Positions 1 to 12,105 of a DNA stretch of 58,102 nucleotides are shown here, piece after piece. How positions within the stretch are numbered: position 1 is the stretch's first letter; every line of letters begins with the position of its first letter. Source of the stretch: an uncultured Nodularia sp. (GTDB lineage Bacteria; Cyanobacteriota; Cyanobacteriia; Cyanobacteriales; Nostocaceae); the NCBI GenBank assembly GCA_903911355.1, contig CAIWDD010000091.1, positions 1-58,102 of the forward strand, read 5' to 3'. The position numbers and the translations under genes are program-made. Under the pieces are notes generated by a model, which was not told where the DNA came from, did not search any database, and saw only the letters and a program-made list of their open reading frames with translations.

Positions 1-1
1 C

Positions 2-904
2 GCCAATACCCTAGTGGCTACAGAACCAGAAAAAGCTCCCACACCTGTTTCTCAGGGTCAAACCAATAGCCTAGAAGCCGACATCGAGAGATTACGCCAG
101 CAATACCGCAATCAAAAGTCTGGGAACGCCGATACCCTAGTGGCTACAGAACCAGAAAAAGCTCCCATACCTGTTTCTGTTGTTACAGGCAGTCATACCG
201 CCCCTTCTAGCCCCACTACAGGAGGACAGAATAGTTCAATTCCCATTTCTGTTCCATCCTATGGTAGTCAATCTGCTAATTCCCAAAACCGTACTCGTGG
301 TAACCAGGCAATTAATCCCGAATTTTCTGGTAAGTTCACTTCATCTGACCAGAAATCAACAACATTTCCCAGCAGTGCCGATATCTCTGACAGTTTGGGA
401 AACCGCAGGGGAACCATAGTGACTCCACAATTACAGCCACAGTTACCACCTTTGGCAGCAGTGGACCAATACCTACCCCAGCCTATTGACGCCACTACCC
501 CTCCCCTTTCGACCGCTTCAACCACCTACATGTGGCCGGCACAAGGTGTGCTTACCTCCGGCTATGGTAGACGTTGGGGAAGAATGCACAGGGGTATTGA
601 TATTGCTAACGCCACTGGTACCCCAATTTACGCGGCTGCTGATGGTGTGGTGGAAACATCTGGCTGGAACCGAGGTGGTTTCGGCATCCTTGTCGATATT
701 CGCCACTCCGATGGTAGCTTGACTCGCTATGCTCACAATAACCGGACTCTGGTACGCGTCGGTCAACAAGTGACTAAAGGACAACAAATTGCTGAAATGG
801 GTAGCACTGGTTTCAGCACCGGTCCACACACTCATTTTGAAATCCACCCTTCCGGTAAGGGAGCAATCGATCCCATTGCCTTCTTACCAAAGGAACGTTT
901 GTAA
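2..904 (+). CDS. M23 family (LytM-type) peptidoglycan endopeptidase, 5' truncated
   Basis: The reading frame is open from the first complete codon of the window, so the N-terminus lies upstream and the GTG at 14 is only an internal valine. The visible part has a low-complexity Pro/Ser/Thr/Gln-rich linker followed by a C-terminal peptidase M23 domain. The domain shows the zinc-binding HRGID motif and the terminal HTHFEI motif (HxH), the usual LytM ligands. Members of this family cut peptide cross-links in the cell wall or act as divisome/envelope amidase activators. The linker contains two copies of TLVATEPEKAPxPVS spaced 42 residues (126 bp) apart, a recent internal duplication that may continue upstream. 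A good terminator follows the stop codon. Confidence 0.92.
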   Translation, partial: ANTLVATEPEKAPTPVSQGQTNSLEADIERLRQQYRNQKSGNADTLVATEPEKAPIPVSVVTGSHTAPSSPTTGGQNSSIPISVPSYGSQSANSQNRTRGNQAINPEFSGKFTSSDQKSTTFPSSADISDSLGNRRGTIVTPQLQPQLPPLAAVDQYLPQPIDATTPPLSTASTTYMWPAQGVLTSGYGRRWGRMHRGIDIANATGTPIYAAADGVVETSGWNRGGFGILVDIRHSDGSLTRYAHNNRTLVRVGQQVTKGQQIAEMGSTGFSTGPHTHFEIHPSGKGAIDPIAFLPKERL

Positions 905-944
905 TTCCTGACCCCGGTTGAAATAAATAATTATCTGATTTCTT

Positions 945-967
945 GAGGGAGCTAAACTCCCTTTTTT
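945..967 (+). terminator. Rho-independent terminator of the M23 gene
   Basis: A GGGAG/CTCCC stem with loop CTAAA is followed by six T residues. It lies about 40 bp after the stop codon of the M23 peptidase. Confidence 0.8.
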
Positions 968-1328
968 GCTTTCTATCCTCTTAAATTAGTATATGAGGGA
1001 TTTTATAGTGCTTTAAACCACTGCTTTTTCATTGTATACACTGTCATTTTCCTAGTAGTCAAGGACAGATTAATATTCCCTGTGAAACCATACAAAATAA
1101 TACAGCTTATTCACAAGATTTAACATTAGCTTAATCATCCAAATCAGTAGATTTGATGGCTAAGTAATCGCCCAAAAACCTAGTTAACACTAGGTCTCAC
1201 ATCACCAAACCATTTATATAAGCTCACTATCAACTTGTGTATGAAAATCAAAATTTTCGAGAATTTAGTGAGATAATAAGAACGTGAGGAAAAGAACGGA
1301 TTTAGTTGAAGCATGAGGGGGAAAACAT
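968..1328. other. Intergenic region, promoter side of the pentapeptide-repeat gene
   Basis: AT-rich, no credible ORF on either strand. The only clear signal is the GAGGGGG ribosome-binding site just before the ATG at 1329. Confidence 0.5.
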
Positions 1329-1787
1329 ATGAAAACCCAGCTATTCGCGGTTCTGGCCTTAGCAACTCCCCTAATTATAATTAGCAGAGTTAACGCTGGT
1401 AATTACCAGGATTTACAAAGGCTAAATTTAACAAGAGAATGTGTTGAGTGCGATTTATCAGGAGTTAACCTCAGAGGTGCTCATTTAATTGGTGCTGATT
1501 TACGAGGAGCAAATCTCTCTGGCGCTAACCTCGAAGGAGTCAATCTTGAAGGGGCAGATTTAACTAATGCTAATTTGAAAGGTGCAAATTTAACTTCCGC
1601 TTTGCTAACCAACGTTAATTTCAAGGAAGCTAATCTCAACGGAGCAAACCTGACTCGCGCTCAGATTTATGACTCTAATGTCTATGGTGCATCCATGGAT
1701 GACATGGTAATCACTGGTGCAGAAATTTATCATACTGGAATCGGTATTGGTGGAGATGCGGCAGATATGTTCCCCGACTGGGATTAG
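1329..1787 (+). CDS. Secreted pentapeptide-repeat protein
   Basis: The 152-residue product starts with a typical Sec signal peptide (charged MKTQ start, hydrophobic core, probable cleavage after VNA near residue 23). It then shows about 14 pentapeptide repeats of the A(D/N)LxG type, such as LRGANLSGANLEGVNLEGAD, from about residue 44 to 115. These form a right-handed quadrilateral beta-helix. Two cysteines (CVEC) precede the repeats. The C-terminal 35 residues leave the repeat pattern. It is probably periplasmic or lumenal. Pentapeptide proteins are abundant in cyanobacteria and mostly have no assigned function, so none is given here. GAGGGGG lies 7 nt before the ATG. Confidence 0.88.
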   Translation: MKTQLFAVLALATPLIIISRVNAGNYQDLQRLNLTRECVECDLSGVNLRGAHLIGADLRGANLSGANLEGVNLEGADLTNANLKGANLTSALLTNVNFKEANLNGANLTRAQIYDSNVYGASMDDMVITGAEIYHTGIGIGGDAADMFPDWD

Positions 1788-1796
1788 CACCTCTTT

Positions 1797-1873
1797 AAGC
1801 TTCCCCTGTCTAAAGATAGGAGGCTTTCTCAAGAGTCCATAAAAGAACTTTCTTAGGCGCACTGAAAGCGCCT
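1797..1873 (+). terminator. Two consecutive terminator-like hairpins
   Basis: The first (1797-1826) is a stem built on AAGCTTCC with AGGCTT, followed by TCT. The second (1855-1873) is a perfect AGGCGC/GCGCCT stem with loop ACTGAAA followed by TTTACT. Both lie directly downstream of the pentapeptide gene. Confidence 0.6.
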
Positions 1874-2553
1874 TTACTAATTGCGCTTAATTGATACTCC
1901 GCAGTATCAACAGTATTCAGTTTGAATAACAAAAATATAGTCAATTCTAGTCAGATATTAATATCTGTGGTATAATGTACCCTTTGGTATGATTAAGACT
2001 AGTAATAACCGCAATTTAAGTACCATAAAATATCTTTTATGTCAAGTTTGTTTAAAGACATAAAAATTTTTATTACATATTAAGATGAATTTTCAGTGAG
2101 TTAATTCACGAAGGCGGCTTAAGATAGCTTGAATATCAGTTAAAATCAGCCTTTAAACTTGTATAAATGTGAGGTAGTCTGATTTTGGCATGATTTGATT
2201 GTCAAAACCCGGCTCTCAAGATAGGCAGCTTCGTGCCTTCACGTTGAAATAGCTCACCTGCCATGGTATGGGATAATCACAACCTGACGAATCCAACTGA
2301 TTTACAAAATCTAGAACCCAGAAAGCCGATTTTAAGAGCTATTGGCGGTTTCTGACTTCTATCCCCATGCTGACTGTCTACCTTGTAGTTGATGCAGTAG
2401 AGCTGATGAGGCAATTATGGTTATAGGACACTCAAAGCTTTTGTGGATCCAAACCAATTGTACTGATGCCCTCGTGCATTGCCTAATCAACAGCCTTTTG
2501 GTTGTCATTGTCCGGATTAGATAAACTCAACTGTTCAATCTATAGGAGTGAAA
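1874..2553. other. Long non-coding leader or intergenic region before the CAAD gene
   Basis: About 680 bp with no credible ORF. The part from about 2100 to 2530 is less AT-rich than the first half and contains short inverted repeats such as GGCAGC/GTGCC near 2223-2240. It could be a long 5' leader or hold an RNA gene, but no known RNA family was recognised. Confidence 0.4.
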
Positions 2554-2991
2554 ATGCAAGAATCGGAATACCCAGGAACCAAATCTCAAGAGGCAGCAGT
2601 GCCAGATATTAATAACCAAACAGGAAGCATTACTAAACTCCAGCCTCCTATGCAATCTCAAGAGCAATGGCAAAAATACGGTGAACAAATCTCTGGTTTT
2701 TTAGCAACACTGCCGGAGTACTTGGGAAGCTTCTTTAATCAATATAAGCAGCCCTTGGTTAGTGTTGGTTTAATTGTCGCAGCAATTGTTTCGGTTAAGG
2801 TACTTTTGGCAATATTAGACTCTTTGAATGATATTCCTTTAGTAGCACCGACTTTTGAATTGATTGGTATTGGCTACTCGGCTTGGTTCGTTTATCGCTA
2901 TTTGCTCAAAGCCTCGACCCGGAAAGAGCTAACTAGTGAAATCACCACTCTAAAATCGCAAGTTGTCGGCAAAAATAGCCCGGAAGGGTAA
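2554..2991 (+). CDS. CAAD-domain (CURT1-like) thylakoid membrane protein
   Basis: The 145-residue protein has a polar N-terminus, an amphipathic helix (about 45-62), two close transmembrane helices (around PLVSVGLIVAAIVSVKVLLAI and FELIGIGYSAWFVYRYLL), and a charged C-terminal helix. This is the layout of the CAAD/CURT1 family. Plant CURT1 proteins and cyanobacterial CurT bend thylakoid membranes; other CAAD proteins have no assigned role. The frame also opens with a GTG at 2548, but AGGAG at 2544-2548 overlaps that codon, so the ATG at 2554, 5 nt after the Shine-Dalgarno, is chosen. It stands alone, convergent with hom. Confidence 0.82.
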   Translation: MQESEYPGTKSQEAAVPDINNQTGSITKLQPPMQSQEQWQKYGEQISGFLATLPEYLGSFFNQYKQPLVSVGLIVAAIVSVKVLLAILDSLNDIPLVAPTFELIGIGYSAWFVYRYLLKASTRKELTSEITTLKSQVVGKNSPEG

Positions 2992-3008
2992 TTAATCCTG
3001 GTGGCAAT

Positions 3009-3039
3009 TCCCCCAGTCCATTGTCAAGGATCTGGGGGA
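3009..3039. terminator. Perfect 8-bp hairpin after the CAAD gene
   Basis: TCCCCCAG and CTGGGGGA form a perfect stem 18 bp after the stop codon. No T-run follows, so it may stabilise the mRNA end rather than terminate intrinsically. Confidence 0.45.
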
Positions 3040-3179
3040 TGGTAAGTAGTTGGCAAGATATCGGCTCGACATTACTACTCGGGTTTGCCTAGGGTCTGCT
3101 CTTGCTTAATATTATCTAGTTATCTGGGTCTTGCTAGTGATATCGGCAATATATCGATTAAATGTCCACTTGTCTCCTG

Positions 3180-4466
3180 TTACAGCACTCGCAGTAAGCT
3201 GGGAATACTATCAATGGCCTCTAAATTCTCAATTTCTGCCAAGGCTTGCCGAAAATCTCCTTCTTGGACATCGTGGGTGACAACAACAATTTCTGCGAGT
3301 CCTCCCTGAAAGCCCGTTTGCACTACTGACTCTAAGCTAACGTTATAATTGCCGAAGCAAGTACCCAATTTTCCAATCACTCCAGGTTGGTCTTTGGTCA
3401 GGAAACGCGCATAAAATCGCGTCACTAGTTCTGTTATGGGGGCAATTTGACAATAATCTTGGTGTCCACAGCTTAACAGTGGATTTGGCTTGGTTGTACT
3501 GGTTTTGAGGACAGCAACTAAATTCAAGATATCTGAGGTCACAGCACTAGCCGTGGCACCCGCACCAGCACCGGGACCAAAAAACATTACCTGCCCAATT
3601 GGTTCTCCTTCTACAAGAATCGCATTATAAACACCGTTAATACTGGCTAATGGATGTGTTTTGGGTACTAAGGTGGGATGAACTCTGACAGACAGAGGAG
3701 ATGAGTCTGTGTATTGTTTAGCGATCGCTAATAATTTAATCACAAATCCCAATTTTTCGGCGTAGGTAATATCTGTCTTGGTGACTTGTCTAATGCCTTC
3801 ACAATAGACATCTTCGAGGTTGATGCGTCCACCAAAGCCTAATGATGCCAGAATGGCAATTTTATCTGCTGCGTCTAAACCGTCCACATCAGCGGTGGGG
3901 TCAGCTTCTGCGTAACCTAATCTTTGGGCATCCGCTAAGACATCGCTGAAGTTGCTACCTTCCGTTTGCATCCGGGTAAGGATGTAGTTAGTTGTACCAT
4001 TAATAATACCAGTAACAGTATTAATACGGTTAACACTTAAGGACTGCTTTAGAGGTTGAATCACTGGGATGCCGCCCCCCACAGCAGCTTCTAACATCAC
4101 ATATACCCCCGATTGGTTGGCAGTTGTAAAAATTTCTGACCCAAAACGCGCAATGGCGGCTTTATTGGCAGTGACAACCTGTTTACCATTCTTTAAAGCT
4201 GTGAGCATCAGCGATCGCGCTGGTTCTAGTCCACCGATTAACTCAACCACTATATCCACAGCCGGATCGTTAACAATAGCTTCTAAATCTGTAGTTAACA
4301 CATGGGGTGGTAATTCTACCTCCCGGATTTTGTCGAGCGATCGCACTCCCACGCGATATATTTCTATTTCCTGCAATAACGGGTTACGTCCCACCACATC
4401 TTGCAGTAATTGCACTGTACCTGTGCCGACAGTGCCCAATCCTAATATTCCTAGTTTCACCGCCAC
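3180..4466 (-). CDS. hom: Homoserine dehydrogenase
   Basis: It reduces aspartate semialdehyde to homoserine in the threonine/methionine branch of aspartate metabolism. The 428-residue protein has the N-terminal NAD(P)-binding motif GILGLGTVGTGT (residues 6-17), and the substrate region GIINGTTNYILTRM with the following ADPTADVDGLDAADK, hallmarks of the homoserine dehydrogenase catalytic domain. A C-terminal ACT domain (about 350-425, starting YARFLTKDQPGVIGKLG) suggests allosteric control by threonine. It is monofunctional, with no aspartokinase domain. The start is GTG; a second in-frame GTG lies two codons later and no strong Shine-Dalgarno separates them. It is monocistronic. Confidence 0.95.
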   Translation of the reverse strand: MAVKLGILGLGTVGTGTVQLLQDVVGRNPLLQEIEIYRVGVRSLDKIREVELPPHVLTTDLEAIVNDPAVDIVVELIGGLEPARSLMLTALKNGKQVVTANKAAIARFGSEIFTTANQSGVYVMLEAAVGGGIPVIQPLKQSLSVNRINTVTGIINGTTNYILTRMQTEGSNFSDVLADAQRLGYAEADPTADVDGLDAADKIAILASLGFGGRINLEDVYCEGIRQVTKTDITYAEKLGFVIKLLAIAKQYTDSSPLSVRVHPTLVPKTHPLASINGVYNAILVEGEPIGQVMFFGPGAGAGATASAVTSDILNLVAVLKTSTTKPNPLLSCGHQDYCQIAPITELVTRFYARFLTKDQPGVIGKLGTCFGNYNVSLESVVQTGFQGGLAEIVVVTHDVQEGDFRQALAEIENLEAIDSIPSLLRVL

Positions 4467-4544
4467 AAATTTTGCACCCTATTTTCTGCTTCCTGTGAAT
4501 CAAGCACCGAGAAATCTGTTCTCAGCTATCCAATAAAACAACTT

Positions 4545-4569
4545 TAGGGTGGGTTATTCACCCACCCTA
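4545..4569. terminator. GGGTGGGT hairpin between petH and hom
   Basis: TAGGGTGGGT and ACCCACCCTA form a perfect 10-bp stem with loop TATTC. Between petH (upstream) and hom (downstream), both on the minus strand, it can act as a terminator for petH. A related hairpin occurs at 14598-14616. Confidence 0.55.
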
Positions 4570-4633
4570 CTGACTGTCCTTTTATCCTGATGTTAGTCGC
4601 CTCAGTCTAATGAGTCATGACTATGGACTTAAC

Positions 4634-6958
<2,325 letters not shown>

Positions 6959-7963
6959 ATGACAACTAAACCCGAACGCGTGGTATTGATTGGAGTAGCC
7001 GGAGACTCAGGATGCGGTAAATCTACCTTTTTGCGTCGTTTAATAGATTTATTTGGTGAAGAGTTCATGACAGTCATCTGTTTAGATGACTATCATTCCC
7101 TAGATCGCAAACAGCGTAAAGAAACTGGGATAACTGCACTTGACCCCAGAGCCAACAATTTTGACCTGATGTATGAGCAAATCAAAGCGCTCAAAGAAGG
7201 TCAAGTGATTAATAAGCCGATTTATAACCACGAAACCGGGATGATCGATCCACCGGAGCGCATCGAGCCCAATCACATCATAGTTGTGGAAGGCCTACAT
7301 CCTTTATATGACGAGCGCGTGCGATCGCTACTTGATTTCAGCGTCTATTTTGATATTAGTGATGAAGTCAAAATTGCCTGGAAAATCCAGCGGGATATGG
7401 CAGAAAGGGGACATCGCTACGAAGACGTTTTAGCTCAAATCAATTCTCGTAAACCCGATTTTGAAAAATTCATCGAGCCACAAAGAGAATTCGCTGATGT
7501 GGTGCTGCAAGTACTCCCCACGAACCTGATTAAAAATGATACTGAGCGCAAAGTCCTAAGGGTACGTATGCTCCAACGTGAAGACAAGGAAGGCTTTGAA
7601 CCAACCTACTTGTTTGATGAAGGTTCAACCATTAACTGGACACCTTGCGGACGGAAACTGACCTGTTCATACCCTGGTATGCAATTATACTATGGCTCCG
7701 ATGTTTACTACGGGCGTTACGTTTCTGTATTAGAAATAGACGGTCAATTTGACGACCTTGATGAAGTTATTTATATCGAAACCCATCTGAGTAAAACATC
7801 CACCAAATATCAAGGTGAGATGACTCACTTGCTACTCCAACACCGTGAGTATCCAGGTTCTAACAACGGAACAGGGTTGTTCCAAGTGCTGGCAGGTTTG
7901 AAAATGCGTAGCGTCTACGAGCGGTTAACAGCAAAAGAAGCTAAACTGGCAGTTCAAGTTTAA
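6959..7963 (+). CDS. prk: Phosphoribulokinase
   Basis: It phosphorylates ribulose 5-phosphate to ribulose 1,5-bisphosphate in the Calvin-Benson cycle. The 334-residue protein carries the P-loop GVAGDSGCGKST (residues 12-23). The regulatory pair Cys19 (in the P-loop) and Cys41 (VICLDDYH) forms the disulfide used by thioredoxin and CP12 in light/dark control. A second Cys pair (TPCGRKLTC) lies in the C-terminal half, as in other cyanobacterial class II PRKs. AGAGGA precedes the ATG at good spacing. It is divergent from petH and has its own terminator. Confidence 0.98.
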   Translation: MTTKPERVVLIGVAGDSGCGKSTFLRRLIDLFGEEFMTVICLDDYHSLDRKQRKETGITALDPRANNFDLMYEQIKALKEGQVINKPIYNHETGMIDPPERIEPNHIIVVEGLHPLYDERVRSLLDFSVYFDISDEVKIAWKIQRDMAERGHRYEDVLAQINSRKPDFEKFIEPQREFADVVLQVLPTNLIKNDTERKVLRVRMLQREDKEGFEPTYLFDEGSTINWTPCGRKLTCSYPGMQLYYGSDVYYGRYVSVLEIDGQFDDLDEVIYIETHLSKTSTKYQGEMTHLLLQHREYPGSNNGTGLFQVLAGLKMRSVYERLTAKEAKLAVQV

Positions 7964-7990
7964 GTCGTCTTTAGCTGTGTTGGAGGTTTT

Positions 7991-8016
7991 GGGGGTACTT
8001 CTGGGTTTCCCCCTTT
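7991..8016 (+). terminator. Terminator after prk
   Basis: GGGGG and CCCCC arms enclose a 13-nt loop, followed by TTT, about 30 bp after the prk stop. Confidence 0.55.
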
Positions 8017-8332
8017 CTTATATCAGAAAAATATTTCAGTTCACCAGCTATGTGGTAGCAGTGATTATTCCTTAACGACACCTAAGATAGCTTGGCTAGG
8101 GTAGCCATGGGGTGGGGGGTATGTACCCTCAATAACTCATGACTACTGACTACCCAAGCAAATATTATCGTACTCATAGAGTACTTAAAGTCAATGTGTA
8201 ATTTTAAAAAAATAAATCAAATACTAACTGCTGAGTGCGTAAATATTGTTATGATTTCATACATTAGTTGCTGAACTAAATAAATAACCAAAATTTAGCC
8301 AGTAACAACTATTGCAACAGGAGGAATGCTCT
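8017..8332. other. Intergenic region before metK
   Basis: AT-rich, without an ORF. No SAM-riboswitch-like architecture was recognised upstream of metK. AGGAGG at 8319-8324 is the metK ribosome-binding site. Confidence 0.45.
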
Positions 8333-9595
8333 TTGTCTAGACGTTATTTATTTACCTCCGAATCAGTTACCGAAGGTCATCCAGATAAGATATGCGATCA
8401 GATTTCTGATACTATCCTAGATACCTTACTGACAGAAGACCCCAGCAGCCGTGTGGCTGCTGAGGTAGTAGTTAATACTGGTTTGGTACTAATAACTGGG
8501 GAAATTACTAGTAAAGCCCATGTGAATTACGTTAACATTGCCCGTAAGAAAATAGCCGAAATTGGCTACATAGATGCTGTTAATGGCTTTTCTGCGGGCA
8601 GCGCCAGTGTTCTCATAGCTTTAGATGAACAATCACCCGACATCGCCCAAGGTGTTAATACCGCCCAAGAAACACGCCAGCAGGCTAGTGATCAACTATT
8701 CGATCAAATTGGCGCAGGTGACCAAGGTATAATGTTCGGTTTTGCCTGCAACGAAACACCAGAACTGATGCCCTTACCCATAAGTCTTGCGCACCGGATT
8801 GCTCGCCGACTGGCAGTAGTTCGCAAAACAGGTGAATTGCCATACCTCCGCCCCGACGGCAAAACACAAGTGACTGTGGCCTACGAAGACGGATATCCGG
8901 TAGGTATTGACACTATTCTGATTTCGACTCAGCACACAGAAGCTATCAATGAAATTACCGAGTCAGTGGCAATACAAGCCAAAATTAAACAGGACCTCTG
9001 GTCAGCAGTAGTAGAACCTGTTTTTGGTGACATTGACATTAAGCCAGATCAGAAAACACGTTTCTTAGTCAACCCCACTGGCAAATTTGTCATTGGTGGA
9101 CCCCAAGGAGACTCTGGTCTAACAGGACGGAAAATTATTGTTGATACCTACGGTGGCTATTCCCGTCATGGCGGCGGCGCTTTTTCCGGTAAAGACCCCA
9201 CCAAGGTAGACCGTTCTGCTGCTTATGCTGCTCGCTATATGGCCAAGAATATTGTCGCGGCTGGTTTGGCTCAAAAGTGTGAAGTTCAGCTAAGTTATGC
9301 CATTGGTGTAGCGCGACCAGTGAGCATTTTTCTGGAAACCTTCGGTACTGGGAAAGTGGATGATCAAACTTTACTGGAATTAGTCAAAGACCAATTTGAA
9401 CTACGTCCAGCAGGGATTATCGATACTTTCAATCTACGTAACTTACCAAGTGAAAGAGGCGGACGTTTTTATCAGGACATCGCAGCTTACGGTCACTTTG
9501 GGCGGAATGATTTAGATTTGCCTTGGGAGCGCACCGATAAAGCTGAATTGTTGAAGCAGCTAGTAACACAGTCGCTTTCCGCTGCTGTCCACTAA
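8333..9595 (+). CDS. metK: S-adenosylmethionine synthetase
   Basis: It makes SAM from methionine and ATP. The 420-residue protein begins [18 protein letters not shown], with the ATP-binding GHPDK motif, and carries the ATP loop [10 protein letters not shown] and the metal/phosphate loop [16 protein letters not shown]. The open frame extends to a TTG at 8312, but a perfect AGGAGG (8319-8324) sits inside that extension. The conserved family N-terminus starts at the TTG at 8333, 8 nt after AGGAGG, so that start is chosen. An out-of-frame ATG at 8326 is 1 nt from the Shine-Dalgarno and meets a stop after four codons. It is monocistronic. Confidence 0.97.
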   Translation: MSRRYLFTSESVTEGHPDKICDQISDTILDTLLTEDPSSRVAAEVVVNTGLVLITGEITSKAHVNYVNIARKKIAEIGYIDAVNGFSAGSASVLIALDEQSPDIAQGVNTAQETRQQASDQLFDQIGAGDQGIMFGFACNETPELMPLPISLAHRIARRLAVVRKTGELPYLRPDGKTQVTVAYEDGYPVGIDTILISTQHTEAINEITESVAIQAKIKQDLWSAVVEPVFGDIDIKPDQKTRFLVNPTGKFVIGGPQGDSGLTGRKIIVDTYGGYSRHGGGAFSGKDPTKVDRSAAYAARYMAKNIVAAGLAQKCEVQLSYAIGVARPVSIFLETFGTGKVDDQTLLELVKDQFELRPAGIIDTFNLRNLPSERGGRFYQDIAAYGHFGRNDLDLPWERTDKAELLKQLVTQSLSAAVH

Positions 9596-9651
9596 AGACT
9601 GTAGCAACAGTGTCAAGATAGCCATATAACCCTAGTAATGGGACTGGGTTT

Positions 9652-9678
9652 TCTAGGTTCCCCATCAAAAAACCTAGA
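9652..9678 (+). terminator. Hairpin after metK
   Basis: TCTAGGTT and AACCTAGA form a perfect 8-bp stem 57 bp after the metK stop. The T-run is weak. Confidence 0.5.
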
Positions 9679-10108
9679 TTAACTCTGTGCATTTCTAAGA
9701 GTTAGAGCTAAGATAGAAGGCATACAGCCAATAGTCCTAATATTGCCACAAACAACGTAATTATCTGTGTACCCAGCGGTCATTAGGGACGGGTTAACAG
9801 ATGTGCTCAACCATTAAGCATGAGATCCACAAACCCCCCTACTTTGTGTATATATCTGTTCTATGGTTACACCAGGCAATCTATAGGTATACCTGATTCA
9901 GGTGAGAACTGGTATAGTGGTCAGGAAGCTGTACTAATCAGGGATTTTTGTATCTTCGTAAAATAATTTATCCTTGATAGTTATCCAGTCATTAATTCCT
10001 TATTCTATGACAAAAGATCATGTCAAATGCTAATCATGAATAATAAATGTGATCTTAAAAGCAAGGCTGATGGGGTTATATTGGCGGGAGGTTCAGGAGA
10101 TTTGATCA
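9679..10108. other. Intergenic region before the histidine kinase
   Basis: About 430 bp with no ORF or recognised RNA. AGGAG at 10095-10099, 9 nt before the ATG, is the kinase ribosome-binding site. Confidence 0.4.
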
Positions 10109-11821
10109 ATGCAAACTCAAAAACCAATTCCTCTTAATAGCAGTTCCAAAAGCAAAAAAGTGCCAGCAGAAGAGCCTTTGAATGAACTCCCCACTATAGA
10201 ATTTCCCTCACCTGGGAAACTCAAAGCCAGTTCCTGGCGCATACATCAAAAGATTGGTTATGGTTATTTTGTAGCCATCGGAATTGGCTTCTTTGGCGCA
10301 CTTACTGGATTAGTAATTGCCAATTACTACAGAGGAAGAGAAATCAGACAATTCAACCAAGCCCAAGAACAAAGACAACTACTTACAAATTATAAGGATG
10401 CGGTATTAGATGCACAATTCTATAGCTCCAATTTAGTGGCGGTCTTGGAAAATTCACAACAATTACTCAATAAAAAAAACAAATTTCTGCAAAGTGTTAA
10501 GACAGCTAAGAGTTTAGAGCAGGATATTGCCCGATATATAGACAGAAAACCCGATAGATTAGCGGCAAAAAGTTATAACTTACAAGTTTTCTTACATGAC
10601 TATAGTCTTAGCTTAACATCATACCTAAATGAAATAGAGACTGTCTTACAGGACATTGACCCTGAACCACAAGAGATTGCAGTTACACGAGAAGAATTAT
10701 TAAAAATCATGGGTGGTGAAACAGCCATGCAGCTCGACCAACTCTCACAAAGATTAACTAATATCCTGACAATTGCCGAAAACCAAGAACAAGCAAGGCA
10801 AAAAGACGTAGAGCAGGCTAAAAAAGTTGAGAGGTTTATTGTGATTATGAGTATGCTGGTATCAGTGGTCACTGCGGCCATTATTGCTTGGCGTACTAGT
10901 CGCGCGATCGCTGAACCAGTAATTACTGTAACTCAAGTGGCTGAACAAGTGGCCAGAAAATCTAATTTTGATTTACGCGCTCCCGTCACCACTGAAGATG
11001 AAATTGGCTTATTAGCCAAGTCCCTGAATCGATTGATTGAACGTGTATCTGAACGCACAAAGGAACTGGAACAAGCTAAAGAATTAGCAGAAGCTGCTAG
11101 TAGAGCCAAAAGCATATTTTTAGCCAACGTCAGCCACGAATTACGCACCCCATTAAATGCCGTGATTGGCTTGAGTCAACTGCTGCAAGACGACGCCACA
11201 GATTTAAATTTATCTCCAGATTTTATAACTGACTTAGAAACCATTAATTTGGCTGGGAGACATCTCCTAGAACTGATTAATGATATCCTCGACTTGTCAA
11301 AAATTGAAGCAGGGAAAATGACTCTCTACCCAGAGACATTCGACATTGCGGCGCTGATCAATAATGTGGTTCTGACAGTTAAATCCGCTATGGACAAAAA
11401 TCAGAATATCCTAGAAGTGCATTGTGATCAGCAACTGGGTACAATGTACGCAGATCGCACAAGGATGAAGCAAGTATTATTAAACTTACTCAGTAATGCT
11501 GCTAAGTTTACCACCAATGGTAAGGTAACCTTAACCGTCAAAAGGGAAAAGACAGACGTACTCCCAGATACTCCTTTTAGTATAATTACTTTCAGCGTCA
11601 CTGATACAGGAATTGGGATGTCTGAGACTCAACAGCAACAATTATTTAAACCTTTTACACAGGGGGACACATCAACCACAAAAAGGTATGGTGGTACGGG
11701 ATTGGGTTTAGCAATTACCCGCCACTTTTGCCAGATGATGGGTGGTGAGGTTTTTGTTAAAAGCCAGTCCGGAGTGGGATCTACTTTCACTGTTCACTTA
11801 CCACTGACTATGGAAGATTAA
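10109..11821 (+). CDS. Membrane-bound sensor histidine kinase (HAMP-HisKA-HATPase)
   Basis: The 570-residue sensor kinase has a cytoplasmic N-terminus, a first transmembrane helix (about 50-72), and an all-helical extracytoplasmic sensor segment of about 170 residues. A second membrane helix (about 246-266) leads into a HAMP domain and short coiled coil, then HisKA with the phospho-acceptor in [15 protein letters not shown] and a HATPase_c domain (N box [10 protein letters not shown]1 DTGIGM, G2 GGTGLGLAI). There is no receiver domain and no response regulator next to it, so its partner and signal are unknown. Its TAA stop is also the left target-site duplication of the inserted element that begins one base later. 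Confidence 0.92.
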   Translation: MQTQKPIPLNSSSKSKKVPAEEPLNELPTIEFPSPGKLKASSWRIHQKIGYGYFVAIGIGFFGALTGLVIANYYRGREIRQFNQAQEQRQLLTNYKDAVLDAQFYSSNLVAVLENSQQLLNKKNKFLQSVKTAKSLEQDIARYIDRKPDRLAAKSYNLQVFLHDYSLSLTSYLNEIETVLQDIDPEPQEIAVTREELLKIMGGETAMQLDQLSQRLTNILTIAENQEQARQKDVEQAKKVERFIVIMSMLVSVVTAAIIAWRTSRAIAEPVITVTQVAEQVARKSNFDLRAPVTTEDEIGLLAKSLNRLIERVSERTKELEQAKELAEAASRAKSIFLANVSHELRTPLNAVIGLSQLLQDDATDLNLSPDFITDLETINLAGRHLLELINDILDLSKIEAGKMTLYPETFDIAALINNVVLTVKSAMDKNQNILEVHCDQQLGTMYADRTRMKQVLLNLLSNAAKFTTNGKVTLTVKREKTDVLPDTPFSIITFSVTDTGIGMSETQQQQLFKPFTQGDTSTTKRYGGTGLGLAITRHFCQMMGGEVFVKSQSGVGSTFTVHLPLTMED

Positions 11822-12105
11822 GAGGATGTTTGGAAAGTATTAAACAGGTAATTTTTATATTAGGGAACAGGGAACAGGGAACAGGGAACAGGGAATGAGG
11901 AATGAGGAATGAGGAATGGGTAACAGGTAACAGGTAACAGGTAACAGGTAACAGGTAACAGGTAACAGGGAATGGGGAATGAGGAATGGGTAACACACCG
12001 AACAGACCAAAACAATAAAATCCAGTCCCATCCCCTTACAAGGAGAGGGTTAGGGTGGGGTCAAACAATAGTTGATACAGTAATCATGACTTATCAAACA
12101 TCCTC
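11822..12105. mobile_element. 284-bp non-autonomous TIR element with heptamer array (copy 1)
   Basis: The ends are inverted repeats starting GAGGATGTTTG (left GAGGATGTTTGGAAAGT, right reads GAGGATGTTTGATAAGT outward-in). They are flanked by the 3-bp direct repeat TAA (11819-11821 and 12106-12108). Inside is an array of about 19 heptamers at 11863-11995 (GGGAACA, GGGAATG, AGGAATG, GGTAACA), then a conserved GC-rich segment with GGGTTAGGGTGGGG. No ORF encodes a transposase. The 17338-17585 copy shares the same ends and layout, which makes this a MITE. The TNA target duplication would suit an IS5-related transposase (inference). Confidence 0.85.

Noticed and set aside
8017-8332. SAM riboswitch upstream of metK
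   Set aside because: No SAM-I/II/IV core sequence or kink-turn pattern and no terminator/anti-terminator pair could be found.
11863-11995. CRISPR array
   Set aside because: The repeats are contiguous heptamers without spacers, and no cas genes are in the window.
11808-11996. Minus-strand ORF with LPVTCYLLPVTCYLLPVT repeats
   Set aside because: It is only the translation of the heptamer array (21-bp period in any frame). No ribosome-binding site and no conserved protein content. The same applies to 17288-17567, 50958-51164 and 57067-57368.
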